Of a stretch of 64,000 nt of DNA, positions 54,652-63,783 are shown piece after piece; position 1 is the first letter of the stretch, and the number at the start of each line of letters is the position of its first letter. The stretch is from CAZPHI01 sp964586425 (GTDB taxonomy: Bacteria > Bacillota > Clostridia > Lachnospirales > Lachnospiraceae). The stretch lies in NCBI GenBank assembly GCA_964586425.1, contig CAZPHI010000001.1:92334-156333 (forward strand), written 5' to 3'. The notes beneath the pieces were generated by a model. The model was not told the origin of the DNA, did not search any database, and saw only the letters and a program-made list of their open reading frames with translations. Made by a program: the position numbers and the translations under genes.

Positions 54652-56190
54652 TTATTCCTCTTCATCCTCTGGAAGAGCAACTTTCTGTTCTACAACTACT
54701 TTTTCTTCGTAGCAGTCGAATATCTCATCAATATCCTGACCTTTCATCTTTGGGGTAATCAAACTTACAATTGGAATAAGAATGAGTCCGCCTACCATTG
54801 CAATTGCGCCTGCGTTAATAGGTGAGGCAATGAATTTGAAGAACATATTAGATACTGTAAGTCCTACACCGAATGCAAAGCTCACCCATACAGAAGCCTT
54901 TGTAACACCCTTCCAGTATAAGCCATATAAGAATGGTGCAAGGAATGCTCCTGCCAAAGCTCCCCATGATATACCCATTAACTGAGCAATAAATGTTGGC
55001 GGATCAAGTGCAATTACAACTGAAATCACAACGAAGAATACTAACATAATTCTCATACATAAAAGCTGTTTCTTCTCATTCATGTTCTTGATAATGTTAT
55101 CCTTTAAGAAATCAAGCGTAAGTGTTGAACTTGATGTCAATACAAGTGATGACAATGTTGACATAGATGCTGACAATACAAGTACAATTACAACACCAAC
55201 AAGAATATCAGGAAGTGTTGACAACATTGAAGGAATAATTGCATCATAGATAACTGAGCCTGTTGCTGTATGTATTGCTTCTGAATCAAAAAGTCTTCCA
55301 AAGCCTCCAAGGAAATAACAGCCACCTGATACAATCAATGCAAATACTGTAGAGATGATTGTTCCAGTCTTAACTGATTTTTCATCTTTAATTGCATAAA
55401 ACTTATGAATCATCTGTGGCAATCCCCATGTTCCAAGTGATGTAAGAACAATTACTCCAAACAGATTAATTGGATCCGTACCAAAGAAACTTGTGAATGC
55501 GCCCTCCTGTCCAGCTGTAACAGCAACATCACTAGGAATCTTAGCCAGTTCCATAACAGCATTCATAAATCCACCTTTGCCAGCAAGTACAGCTACTATA
55601 ACAACTACTATTCCGCCAAGCATAATTAATCCCTGTATAAAATCATTAATTGCTGTTGCCATATATCCACCAAGTACAATATACACGCATGTTAATGTTG
55701 CCATAACAACAACACATGCTGTATATGGAATGTCGAATGCCATTCCAAACAATCTTGAAAGTCCATTATATACAGATGCTGTATATGGAATCAGGAATAT
55801 GAAAGAAATTACTGATGCAACAATTCTCAGAGAATTACTTTTATATCGTTTTCCAAAGTAATCAGGCATTGTCTTTGATTCAAAATGCTTGCTCATAATT
55901 CTAGTTCTTCTACCAAGCACAACCCATGCAAGCAAAGAACCAAGCAATGCATTACCAATACCAATCCAAGTTGATGCAAGACCGTATTTGTATCCAAACT
56001 GTCCGGCATAACCTACGAATACAACCGCACTAAAATACGATGTTCCATAGGCAAATGCTGTGAGCCATGGACCAACACCTCTCCCACCTAAAACGAAATC
56101 ATTAACACTCTTTGTATGTTTTCTTGAATACAGGCCAACGCCAAGCATAATTGCAAAGAAAACAATAATCAGTAATACTTTAATAACCAC
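54652..56190 (-). CDS. Sodium:solute symporter (SSS family)
   Basis: 512 residues, 13 predicted helices, SSS/PutP fold: 'FVLGGRGVGPWLTAFAYGTSYFSAVVFVGYAGQFGYKYG', 'IVLGGYMATAINDFIQGLIMLGG', 'GTWGLPQMIHKFYAIKDEKSVKTGTIISTVFALIVSGGCYFLGGFGR', 'VLSASMSTLSSLVLTSSSTL'. The last is the sodium-site helix region. Substrate (proline, pantothenate or another organic solute) is not decided. A GTG at 56190, 8 bases after GGAGG, is preferred to the ATG at 56211. Confidence 0.88.
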   Translation of the reverse strand: MVIKVLLIIVFFAIMLGVGLYSRKHTKSVNDFVLGGRGVGPWLTAFAYGTSYFSAVVFVGYAGQFGYKYGLASTWIGIGNALLGSLLAWVVLGRRTRIMSKHFESKTMPDYFGKRYKSNSLRIVASVISFIFLIPYTASVYNGLSRLFGMAFDIPYTACVVVMATLTCVYIVLGGYMATAINDFIQGLIMLGGIVVVIVAVLAGKGGFMNAVMELAKIPSDVAVTAGQEGAFTSFFGTDPINLFGVIVLTSLGTWGLPQMIHKFYAIKDEKSVKTGTIISTVFALIVSGGCYFLGGFGRLFDSEAIHTATGSVIYDAIIPSMLSTLPDILVGVVIVLVLSASMSTLSSLVLTSSSTLTLDFLKDNIIKNMNEKKQLLCMRIMLVFFVVISVVIALDPPTFIAQLMGISWGALAGAFLAPFLYGLYWKGVTKASVWVSFAFGVGLTVSNMFFKFIASPINAGAIAMVGGLILIPIVSLITPKMKGQDIDEIFDCYEEKVVVEQKVALPEDEEE

Positions 56191-56323
56191 TTTACCATCC
56201 TCCATATACATTGAATTTGCCTTATTTTAATTATTAATAAGGACTTTGCACATTTGATATATTGAGTATAGCACATTACTTTTTCGATTTCAAGCTTTAA
56301 TGTATTAAAGTGCTAAATTATTT

Positions 56324-56575
56324 TTATCCCTGTAATCCTCTTGCCTGTCTGTCCATATCTTCTACTACTATGTCATAGATTTCACCAATTGACGAACAGT
56401 ATTCAAGAACCTGCCATGGCTCGTTAGTATGAAAATGGATTTTAATAAGCTCTTCATCTCCTACAGCAAGTAAACAATCTCCTTTAAAATGCTCTGTAAA
56501 GTAATCGCTTATTACATCCTCGTCCAAATCTTTACCTTCAATTAATAACTGTGTATCATATTTGAATTCTAACAT
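56324..56575 (-). CDS. Stand-alone FakA/YloV C-terminal-like domain
   Basis: 83 residues: 'YDTQLLIEGKDLDEDVISDYFTEHFKGDCLLAVGDEELIKIHFHTNEPWQVLEYCSSIGEIYDIVVEDMDRQ'. This matches the C-terminal domain of fatty acid kinase FakA/YloV ('VVGDDDLVKVHVHTNDPGKVLEYA', family knowledge) but the kinase and middle domains are absent. A proper GGAGG 7 bases before the ATG argues for a real gene, not debris. The HTN motif is kept. Confidence 0.75.
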   Translation of the reverse strand: MLEFKYDTQLLIEGKDLDEDVISDYFTEHFKGDCLLAVGDEELIKIHFHTNEPWQVLEYCSSIGEIYDIVVEDMDRQARGLQG

Positions 56576-56577
56576 CT

Positions 56578-56679
56578 TTAATCCTCCGATTTCATATATC
56601 TAATTTTCCATTTTCTGTTTATCATATCATATTCCTTGCCACAGTACGGACATTGTTTGGTATACATAGCATCAAACAT
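56578..56679 (-). CDS. Possible 33-residue CxxC mini-protein
   Basis: Reads MFDAMYTKQCPYCGKEYDMI and ends 'MKSED'. One CPYC knuckle suggests a metal-binding ribbon half. The ribosome site is poor (AGG adjacent to the ATG; better for the ATG four codons later). It ends at the GGAGG of the following gene. It may instead be a remnant. Confidence 0.3.
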   Translation of the reverse strand: MFDAMYTKQCPYCGKEYDMINRKWKIRYMKSED

Positions 56680-56747
56680 CCTAGTTTGTATTACTAGGTA
56701 AACTGCCTATTTGACTCCATTCCTGCAGTACTTCGATAAACTTATAA

Positions 56748-57590
56748 TTATCCATGTATATCTTTATCAAGTAATCTTGCAGCATTATTATAAAGAATAT
56801 TATCAATGTCCTCATCACTAAAATCATGATTTAATGATTCTAATATCCATTCAATTGCTGATTTTTGACTACTCCACGGACTATCAGTAGCAAATAAGAC
56901 TTTATCAGAACCAATCTTCTTAATCATTCTAACAAATTGTTCTTTATCAATCTTTCCATCTACACATGCAGTATCATAATATATCTTTGAATCCTTAGGT
57001 ATGAAATCAAGTAATACTGCTTCAACTTCGTCAAATCTAAACATTCCACCCATATGTGCGAGCACAAGATTCTGTGGATGAACATCTGCAATCAATTCTG
57101 CCGCCATTATTGGTGTGCAATGTACCGGGTCTGGATATCCTATATCCACACCTGCATGAACAAGTGTTATCAAGCCTCTATCTGACGCGTAATCAACTAT
57201 ATGCTTATATTCTATATCATTAAAATTATGATTCTGATAATCAGGATGTAATTTTATACCTTTCAACCCCATAGATACAATCTCATCTATTTCTCTTTTG
57301 TAATTACTACAATCAGGATGTATACCACCGAATGATAGCTTATCTGTGTATTTTACATTAATCATAGCCGCATATGAATTAACCGATTTAAACTGTTCTG
57401 GTTTTGTAACCACTGGTTGAATAACAGACAGACTAACACCAGATTCATCCATCTCCCTGCATAACCCATCAAAAGTTCCATCTGTATATGCCTTATAATG
57501 TGATATACCTTCTAATTTTTCAATTGTTCTCCCTGCTATCTTATCAGGAAAAACATGTGTATGAAAATCAATTATCTTTCTGTCACTCAT
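56748..57590 (-). CDS. Amidohydrolase (COG2159 type)
   Basis: 280-residue TIM-barrel metal hydrolase/decarboxylase. Metal motif 'IDFHTHVFP' (HxH) at residues 7-15, 'GLKGIKLHPDYQ', 'LVHAGVD', 'LAHMGG' and 'VLFATDSPWSSQ' follow in the usual order. Substrate unknown. Upstream bases hold three 21-23 bp direct repeats. Confidence 0.9.
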   Translation of the reverse strand: MSDRKIIDFHTHVFPDKIAGRTIEKLEGISHYKAYTDGTFDGLCREMDESGVSLSVIQPVVTKPEQFKSVNSYAAMINVKYTDKLSFGGIHPDCSNYKREIDEIVSMGLKGIKLHPDYQNHNFNDIEYKHIVDYASDRGLITLVHAGVDIGYPDPVHCTPIMAAELIADVHPQNLVLAHMGGMFRFDEVEAVLLDFIPKDSKIYYDTACVDGKIDKEQFVRMIKKIGSDKVLFATDSPWSSQKSAIEWILESLNHDFSDEDIDNILYNNAARLLDKDIHG

Positions 57591-57624
57591 ATTAAACTCC
57601 TCAATATTACGGTTTTACGAATCT

Positions 57625-57689
57625 GTACATTAATACATAAAGCATGTACATTATAGTACATAAACTATGTATATTAACATATAAAGCAT
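57625..57689. repeat. Three short direct repeats upstream of the amidohydrolase gene
   Basis: Units at 57625-57645, 57646-57668 and 57669-57689, each of the form GTAcATTA..ACATAAAgcAT. The period of 21-23 bases is about two helical turns, which could place three proteins on one DNA face. A fourth partial GTAC start follows. Confidence 0.55.
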
Positions 57690-57822
57690 GTACAAGCTGG
57701 ACATGTATTTACACTTACTAAATAGATTTGTAATCATAAGTTATATATTCAAAATAAAAAGATGAGATGTCACTCCCACCTTATTCTATAGAATTATGAA
57801 ACAATACTTCACATCTTCCTAA

Positions 57823-58042
57823 CAACATACATGGCTCATTGCCCTTGTATACATTCTTTTAGTTTTTACTCTTCACTCTTTATCAACGTATATGGCATAT
57901 TGTCTTTGTATGTTATAAAGAGACCCTTTTGACATCGTCGGTACTTAGTTATAGCCATGTAAACACATGGCTATAGCTTAGTATCCGTTACGATGTCAAC
58001 GGAGCGAAAGCGTGTCTCTGATTAACATACAATGACAATATG
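57823..58042. repeat. 147-bp nested inverted repeat and an older partial copy
   Basis: Outer arms 57896-57915 and 58023-58042 match in 19 of 20 positions when one is reversed (TAACATACAATGACAATATG). Inside are AGAGAC/GTCTCT, then TTGACATCG (57929-57937)/CGATGTCAA (57991-57999), then a perfect 11-bp hairpin TATAGCCATGT-AAAC-ACATGGCTATA (57950-57975). The whole can fold as one long rod. A diverged copy of the left end ('caacatacatggctcattg...') occurs at 57823-57855. It ends 8 bases after the ACT gene stop. No ORF inside. Could be a MITE or a structured 3' end. Confidence 0.75.
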
Positions 58043-58050
58043 CTCACCAT

Positions 58051-58479
58051 TTACATCTTCTCAAGTTCATCTGATGTCAATACATCAAATCCCTCAGACT
58101 GAATCAATTTTCCTGCTTTGTCAGTATCAGATGTCTTTATTACAATTGAAGCATCCTCACTGCCTGTGGCAAGTGCATACATATATTCTATATTAATCTG
58201 TGCTTTACATATCTCTGCAAGTAACTCCTGAAGCTGTCCAACCTTATGTGATATCTTAATTGCAATTACATCAGAAAGAATTGCTGTGAAACCATTATCT
58301 GCTAATGCTTTCTTTCCTTCTTCAGGTTTTGAAACCATCATTCTAAGCAATCCATAATCTGCTGTATCTGCAAGACTTAATGATACAATATTGATATTAT
58401 TCTGTTTGAGGATTTCAAGTACCTTTTCAAGTCTTCCCTCTCTATTCTCAAGAAATACTGATAACTGTTTAACGAACAT
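58051..58479 (-). CDS. ACT-domain protein of the ior-paaK operon
   Basis: 142 residues made of two ACT domains ('LSVFLENREGRLEKVLEILKQNNINIVSLSLADT' and 'ISHKVGQLQELLAEICKAQINIEYMYAL'). Such proteins are regularly encoded after paaK and probably sense an aromatic or other amino acid. It starts 13 bases after paaK. Confidence 0.92.
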   Translation of the reverse strand: MFVKQLSVFLENREGRLEKVLEILKQNNINIVSLSLADTADYGLLRMMVSKPEEGKKALADNGFTAILSDVIAIKISHKVGQLQELLAEICKAQINIEYMYALATGSEDASIVIKTSDTDKAGKLIQSEGFDVLTSDELEKM

Positions 58480-58492
58480 ATTCTACCTCCAA

Positions 58493-59791
58493 TTATACAA
58501 GTTTACGCTTGTCTATTACATGAACTGCTTTACCCATGCTACGCTCTAATGTCTTAGGCTCAACAAGTTTTACTTTAACTGCAAGACCTATTGCCTGCTG
58601 AATCACATGTCCTATCTTCTTAGAAAGGTTCTCTAATTCCTTAATCTCATCTGAGAAGAATCGCTCTTCAACCTCAACCTGAACTTCAAGAGTATCAAGA
58701 TTATTAATTCTATCAACAATCATCATATAGTTAGGAGTTGTTCCACTCATTTCAAGAAGTGCAGTCTCTATCTGAGTTGGGAATACATTAACACCTCTGA
58801 TAATAAGCATATCATCTGAACGTCCTTTGAATCTACTGATTCTAGCTAATGTACGACCGCATTCACATTTGCTGTGGTCAATACTTGTAAGATCTTTCGT
58901 TCTATATCTAATAAGTGGAAGGCCCTCTTTGGTAAGAGTTGTGAATACAAGTTCTCCTGTAACACCTTCAGCAACAGGCTGAAGTGTCTCTGGATCAATG
59001 ACTTCTGGAAGGAAATGATCTTCATATACATGAAGTCCTTTATGATACTCACAGTCACATGCAACTCCAGGTCCCATAACCTCTGATAAACCATATATAT
59101 CATGTGCATGAATATGAAGTTTCTCCTCAATCTGTTTTCTCATGTTCTCTGTCCATGGCTCAGCACCACAGATTGCAGCTTTTAATTTGATGTTAGGGAT
59201 TTCACCCATCTCTTCAAGAGTCTCGGCTATATGAAGGAGATATGAAGGTGTACATGCAATCGCTGTAACATCAAAATCTTTCATCATAGTAACAAGCTTC
59301 TTTGTATTGCCTGTTGACATAGGAACAACTGTTGCTCCAAGATGTTCAGCACCATAATGTGCACCAAGACCACCTGTGAATAGACCATAACCATATGCAA
59401 TCTGAATCTTATCTTCTCTTGTAAGTCCAGCCTGTGTGAATGCTCTTGCAACACACTCACTCCATGTATCAATATCTCTTCTTGTATAACCTACAACAGT
59501 TGCTTTTCCTGTTGTACCACTAGAAGCATGAATACGTACTATCTCTGACTGTGGAACAGCAAAAAGACCAAATGGATATGTATCTCTTAAATCAGTCTTT
59601 GTTGTATAAGGAAGTTTGTTAATATCCTCAATTCCTTTAATATCACCCGGTTCAATACCAACAGCCTGCATCTTCTTACGATAATACTCAACATTATGAT
59701 ATACTCTGTCTACTGTCTTTTTAAGTCTGACGCTCTGGAGATTAGTCATCTCATCACGGCTCATACATTCTTTTGTTTCATTCCAAATCAT
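58493..59791 (-). CDS. paaK: Phenylacetate-CoA ligase
   Basis: 432-residue adenylate-forming enzyme joining aryl acetates to CoA (or running in reverse to make ATP from aryl-acetyl-CoA). AMP-binding 'HASSGTTGKATVVGYTRRD', 'YGLSEVMGPGVACDC', 'LIRYRTKDLT', and the C-terminal 'GRSDDMLIIRGVNVFPTQIE'. With IorAB upstream, the likely direction is aryl-acetyl-CoA to aryl acetate plus ATP. Confidence 0.94.
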   Translation of the reverse strand: MIWNETKECMSRDEMTNLQSVRLKKTVDRVYHNVEYYRKKMQAVGIEPGDIKGIEDINKLPYTTKTDLRDTYPFGLFAVPQSEIVRIHASSGTTGKATVVGYTRRDIDTWSECVARAFTQAGLTREDKIQIAYGYGLFTGGLGAHYGAEHLGATVVPMSTGNTKKLVTMMKDFDVTAIACTPSYLLHIAETLEEMGEIPNIKLKAAICGAEPWTENMRKQIEEKLHIHAHDIYGLSEVMGPGVACDCEYHKGLHVYEDHFLPEVIDPETLQPVAEGVTGELVFTTLTKEGLPLIRYRTKDLTSIDHSKCECGRTLARISRFKGRSDDMLIIRGVNVFPTQIETALLEMSGTTPNYMMIVDRINNLDTLEVQVEVEERFFSDEIKELENLSKKIGHVIQQAIGLAVKVKLVEPKTLERSMGKAVHVIDKRKLV

Positions 59792-59823
59792 TGTAAAAAT
59801 CCTCCAATACTATTAACATTCAC

Positions 59824-60393
59824 CTATAAAGAATAACCAAGTAAGAATGCTTTCTTATTAATGTCTACTGTCTTAGGTGGAACTGTCTTTTCAATTACAT
59901 CAAGCCATGCTTCTTTATCAAAATCCATGTGCTGTGCAGCAATGCCTAATACAATAATATTGAATGTCTTAGGATTGCCAAGCTTCTTTGCTTCTTCCAT
60001 TGCATCTACTGTATATACATTATATTCCTTTTTAAGTGTCTCAATAATATTCTCTGGATACTCGGCAGCACCAGTTACTACTGTAATTGGATCAATTCTC
60101 CAATCATTGACAACAAGTGCTCCATCTTTCTTTAAGTAATGTTTGTAACGCATTGCCTCAAGTCTCTCGAAAGCGATTACAACATCTGCCTGTCCTTCTT
60201 CAACGATTGGTTCTGCAACATTCTCTCCATATCTTACAAATGTTACAACGCTTCCTCCACGCTGTGCCATTCCATGAACTTCTGATAATTTAACATCATA
60301 TCCTGCAGCTGTTGCGATTCCTCCAAGAATACGACTTGTAAGTAATGTACCTTGTCCGCCAACACCGACGATCATAATATTCTTAGTTGCCAT
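59824..60393 (-). CDS. iorB: Indolepyruvate:ferredoxin oxidoreductase, beta subunit
   Basis: 189 residues, gamma-type domain of 2-oxoacid:ferredoxin oxidoreductases: 'MIVGVGGQGTLLTSRILGGIATAAGYDVKLSEVHGMAQRGGSVVTFVRYG'. It starts 2 bases after the iorA stop, so the two subunits are translated together. Confidence 0.94.
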   Translation of the reverse strand: MATKNIMIVGVGGQGTLLTSRILGGIATAAGYDVKLSEVHGMAQRGGSVVTFVRYGENVAEPIVEEGQADVVIAFERLEAMRYKHYLKKDGALVVNDWRIDPITVVTGAAEYPENIIETLKKEYNVYTVDAMEEAKKLGNPKTFNIIVLGIAAQHMDFDKEAWLDVIEKTVPPKTVDINKKAFLLGYSL

Positions 60394-60395
60394 GA

Positions 60396-62147
60396 TTATT
60401 TGCCCCTTTCTACACAATCTATTGCATCAAATTTACAAAGTGATTTACAAAGGCCACAGCCATTACACATTGTCTCATCAATAGATATTGTACCATCTTC
60501 ATTCTTAGTAAGTGCTGGACATCCTGGTTTAAGGCATGCTCCACATTTCTTACATTTGTCTGGAAGTGGCTTGCATACGTTAGGGAATACATTGCCTTTC
60601 AGAAGAACACATGGTGATTTTGTAATAATAACAGTAATTGCATCTCTGTCCCTAGCTTCTTTAACGAGACGCTCTACCTCTGCTGTATCGAAAGCATTTA
60701 CCTCGTATACATTCTCAATACCAATTGCCTTACAAAGGTGATATATATTAACAGCATATGTAAGTTCGCCTGAAAGTGTCTTACCTGTAGCTGCATGATC
60801 CTGATGACCTGTCATACCTGTTGTAGAATTATCAAGAATCATAACTGTTCCTGTACCCTTATTGTATACCATGTTAATTAATGAGTTAACACCTGTATGC
60901 ATGAATGTTGAATCACCGATTACAGCAACCCAATCCTTAATATATTCCTTGCCTTTAGCTTTTTCCATACCGTGTAATGTTGAGATACTTGCACCCATAC
61001 ATACTGTTGTATCAATTACATTAAGTGGCGCAACTGCTCCAAGAGTATAACATCCGATATCACCAGCAGCATGAATCTTTAACTTATTGAGTACTGAATA
61101 TACACTTCTATGAGGACATCCAGGGCAAAGAATTGGTGGACGTGCTGGAACCTTTGCTGCATCTTCAATCTGTAAGTCAGCTTTTAATACAGCTTTTCTT
61201 AAAAGGTTAGCGCTATACTCACCCTGACGTGTGAAGATTTCTTTACCTATACACTTAATACCCCATGATTTAACCTGTTCCTCAATAACTGGTTCAAGTT
61301 CTTCAAATATGTATAATGTATCAACCTTTGAAGCAAATTCTTCAATAAGCTTCTTTGGAAGTGGATGAACCATACCAAGCTTTAAGATTGATGCATTAGG
61401 GAATACTTCTTTAACATACTGGTATGCAATACCATTAGTAATGAAGCCCATCTTGCTATCGCCATATTCTGCTTTATTAATTGCAAAATCACATCCATCT
61501 TCAGCAAGTCTGTTCATTCTGTCTTCAACATGAAGATGACGTCCTTTTGCGTTACCAGGCATCATTACATTCTTAGCTGGATTTCTTGTATATGGCTTAT
61601 CATCTATCTCTTCTCTATCACAAAGTGTAACCTGTCCCTGTGAATGAGATAATCTTGTTGTTGTTCTAACAATAACTGGTGTATCATACTTCTCACTTAA
61701 TTCAAATGCAAATTTTGTAAAGTCTTTTGCTTCCTGACTATCAGATGGTTCAAGAACTGGCACCTGTGCTGCTCTTGCTACACATCTTGTATCCTGCTCG
61801 TTCTGTGAACTGTATAAACCTGGATCATCTGCAGCTACGAGTACAAGACCACCATTAGCTCCTATATATGATACAGTATAAAGAGGATCACTTGCTACAT
61901 TAACACCTACATGTTTCATTGATGCCATAGCTCTTACGCCACTTATTGATGCACCAATAGCAACTTCCATTGCTACCTTCTCATTTGGTGACCATTCAGC
62001 GTATACTCCGCTGTCCTTATACTTTACTAAATTCTCACTGATTTCAGTACTTGGTGTACCAGGATATGCTGCTGAAACTTTAACACATGCTTCATAAGCG
62101 CCTCTGGCAATCGCTTCATTACCCAACATTATTTTTTTCTCTGACAC
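60396..62147 (-). CDS. iorA: Indolepyruvate:ferredoxin oxidoreductase, alpha subunit
   Basis: 583 residues. Oxidatively decarboxylates aryl pyruvates (from Trp, Phe, Tyr) to aryl-acetyl-CoA, reducing ferredoxin. Pyrimidine-binding 'AYPGTPSTEISENL' near residue 28, TPP region 'LCPGCPHRSVYSVLNK', 'GDIGCYTLGAVAPLNVIDTTVCMGASIS', 'GDSTFMHTGVNSLINMVYNKG', and a C-terminal pair of 4Fe-4S clusters ('CKKCGACLKPGCP', 'CNGCGLCKSLCKFDAI'). GTG start at 62147 behind AAAGGA. First gene of iorA-iorB-paaK-ACT. Confidence 0.95.
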   Translation of the reverse strand: MSEKKIMLGNEAIARGAYEACVKVSAAYPGTPSTEISENLVKYKDSGVYAEWSPNEKVAMEVAIGASISGVRAMASMKHVGVNVASDPLYTVSYIGANGGLVLVAADDPGLYSSQNEQDTRCVARAAQVPVLEPSDSQEAKDFTKFAFELSEKYDTPVIVRTTTRLSHSQGQVTLCDREEIDDKPYTRNPAKNVMMPGNAKGRHLHVEDRMNRLAEDGCDFAINKAEYGDSKMGFITNGIAYQYVKEVFPNASILKLGMVHPLPKKLIEEFASKVDTLYIFEELEPVIEEQVKSWGIKCIGKEIFTRQGEYSANLLRKAVLKADLQIEDAAKVPARPPILCPGCPHRSVYSVLNKLKIHAAGDIGCYTLGAVAPLNVIDTTVCMGASISTLHGMEKAKGKEYIKDWVAVIGDSTFMHTGVNSLINMVYNKGTGTVMILDNSTTGMTGHQDHAATGKTLSGELTYAVNIYHLCKAIGIENVYEVNAFDTAEVERLVKEARDRDAITVIITKSPCVLLKGNVFPNVCKPLPDKCKKCGACLKPGCPALTKNEDGTISIDETMCNGCGLCKSLCKFDAIDCVERGK

Positions 62148-62182
62148 TTTAATACTTCCTTTCTCTCGTTAAGTATAACAAT

Positions 62183-62225
62183 AATGCCCGTAGCTAATTA
62201 CAATTGTAACCGCCAAGGGCATTAG
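62183..62225 (-). promoter_or_regulatory. Hairpin in the iorA leader
   Basis: TAATGCCC pairs with GGGCATTA, with the palindrome TTACAATTGTAA inside and an outer CGTTAA/TTAACG pair. It lies between the promoter and the GTG start. No T-run follows, so it is not a normal terminator. Confidence 0.5.
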
Positions 62226-62247
62226 ATGCTTTTAACGTGCTCTTTAT

Positions 62248-62276
62248 ATAATAATCAATTTACCATAAAACGTCAA
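62248..62276 (-). promoter_or_regulatory. Promoter of the ior-paaK operon
   Basis: TTGACG (62276-62271), 17-base spacer, TATTAT (62253-62248) on the minus strand, between the broken spoIVA and iorA. Confidence 0.78.
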
Positions 62277-62283
62277 TGTTTTT

Positions 62284-63695
62284 TTATATCATAAGACACA
62301 CAAGTCCTGTGTTTTCATTCATCACTTTTTCCAGTGTATCACTAATTTTTGTCATGCTTTCCTGAGTTATATTTCTCGTTTTTTCGTTAATTCCATCATC
62401 AACAATCTGTTCTATAGTTTTACCGAATATATTAGTATTCCATATACCGCCTGTGTTATCACCTGAATTCTGATTAATATATTCTATCAAATCATTAGCC
62501 TGCTGCTCTGTTCCAACAATTGAAGCAATTTCTACATTGATACTTGTCTTAAGCATATTAACCGCTGGTGCCTGTGCCTTAATCTTTACGCCAAACTTAC
62601 TTCCATTCTTAATTACCTCTGGTTTATCAAGAATAATATCTTCTTTAGATGGTGTAACAACTCCATAGCCATTAATTGCAACATCTGACATAGCACTCGC
62701 CACTTTTTCAAACTCATTTTTCTTAAGTGATAATTCTTTAATAGTATTAATTAATTCATATTCACTGTTCCGTCTGCCATATTGATACTATTAATTTTTA
62801 TATCATCTATGTAATCACTTTCTGTTTTTATGGGCACTGTCTTTATATCTTTTATTGAAGAATATGACATCAACACATCCCTTGCATTATCTATAATATT
62901 CTCTTTCAGCCAGTGTTCTTTAGGAAGCAGATTCACCCATTGCGGCATAAAAAATTCCATCTGCGATATTGGAAATTCATAAAGCACATTCTCAAGGATT
63001 TCATCAACGTCCTCTTTTTTCAACTGTTGACAGTTAACCGGTATTACAGAAACCTTATATTTTTCATTAAGCAGCTTAGCTGTTGCCTTTGCATTATCCG
63101 AATATGGAGATTGCGAATTCAACACAATCACATAGGGTTTTCCAAGCATTTTCAATTCATTAATCGTTCTTTCCTCAGCCTTTTCAAAATTCTCTCTTGG
63201 TATCTCACCGAAGCTGCCATCTGTTGTAATAACAATACCTATAGTTGAATGGTCCCTGATAACCTTCTCCGTACCAATCTCTGCGGCTCTTGTAAATGCT
63301 ATTGCCTCACTAAACCACGGTGTCTTTACCATACGCTCCTTATCATTCTCCATATGTCCACTCGCACCGTCTACCATAAAACCAACGCAGTCAATAAGTC
63401 TTATCTTGAATTCAACATCATCCATAACGGTAATTGCTGCTGCCTCATTAGGAATAAACTTAGGCTCTGTTGTCATAATTGTCTTACCAGCTGCACTCTG
63501 AGGTAATTCATCCATCGTTCTTTTCTTACTATGCTCATTAGTCATTCCCGGTATAACGCATAAGTCCATGAATCTTTTGATAAATGTTGATTTTCCGGTT
63601 CTAACCGGTCCAACTATTCCAAGATATATCTCGCCTCCAGTTCTCGACTGAATATCTTGATACAGATTAAAACTGTTCTTCTTAAAATTGTCCAT
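62284..63695 (-). pseudogene. spoIVA: Stage IV sporulation protein A, broken by deletion and frameshift
   Basis: SpoIVA is the ATPase that polymerises as the base of the spore coat (about 490 residues). The first frame (63695-62751, 314 residues) keeps the P-loop 'GPVRTGKST', 'ELPQSAAGKTIMTTEPKFIPN', 'EHSTIGIVITTDGSFG'. It stops after 'MADGTVNMN'. In the next frame the protein resumes at once as YELINTIKELSLKKNEFEKV and runs to 62284, keeping 'VGTEQQANDLIEYINQ', 'IWNTNIFGKT' and a C-terminal 'VCLMI'. Compared with Bacillus SpoIVA about 27-30 residues are missing at the junction (between 'GQGVAEI' and the 'HLLELMQDFAHAKTEYDQV' region), and the frame changes there. Confidence 0.88.
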
Positions 63696-63700
63696 AATAA

Positions 63701-63743
63701 TACCCCCATTCCATTATTATTGTAAATATATGGTACGGGGGTA
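63701..63743 (-). promoter_or_regulatory. Possible ribosome-site-masking hairpin before spoIVA
   Basis: In the transcript UACCCCC (63743-63737) can pair with GGGGGUA (63707-63701), which is the spoIVA ribosome site, with CCAU/AUGG pairing inside the loop. Confidence 0.4.
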
Positions 63744-63783
63744 GATATTATTACTATTCAATTATATATTTTATTCTTAATTG

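Noticed and set aside
62284..62703. Independent 139-residue gene
   Set aside because: It is the C-terminal part of SpoIVA in a shifted frame, with no ribosome site of its own.
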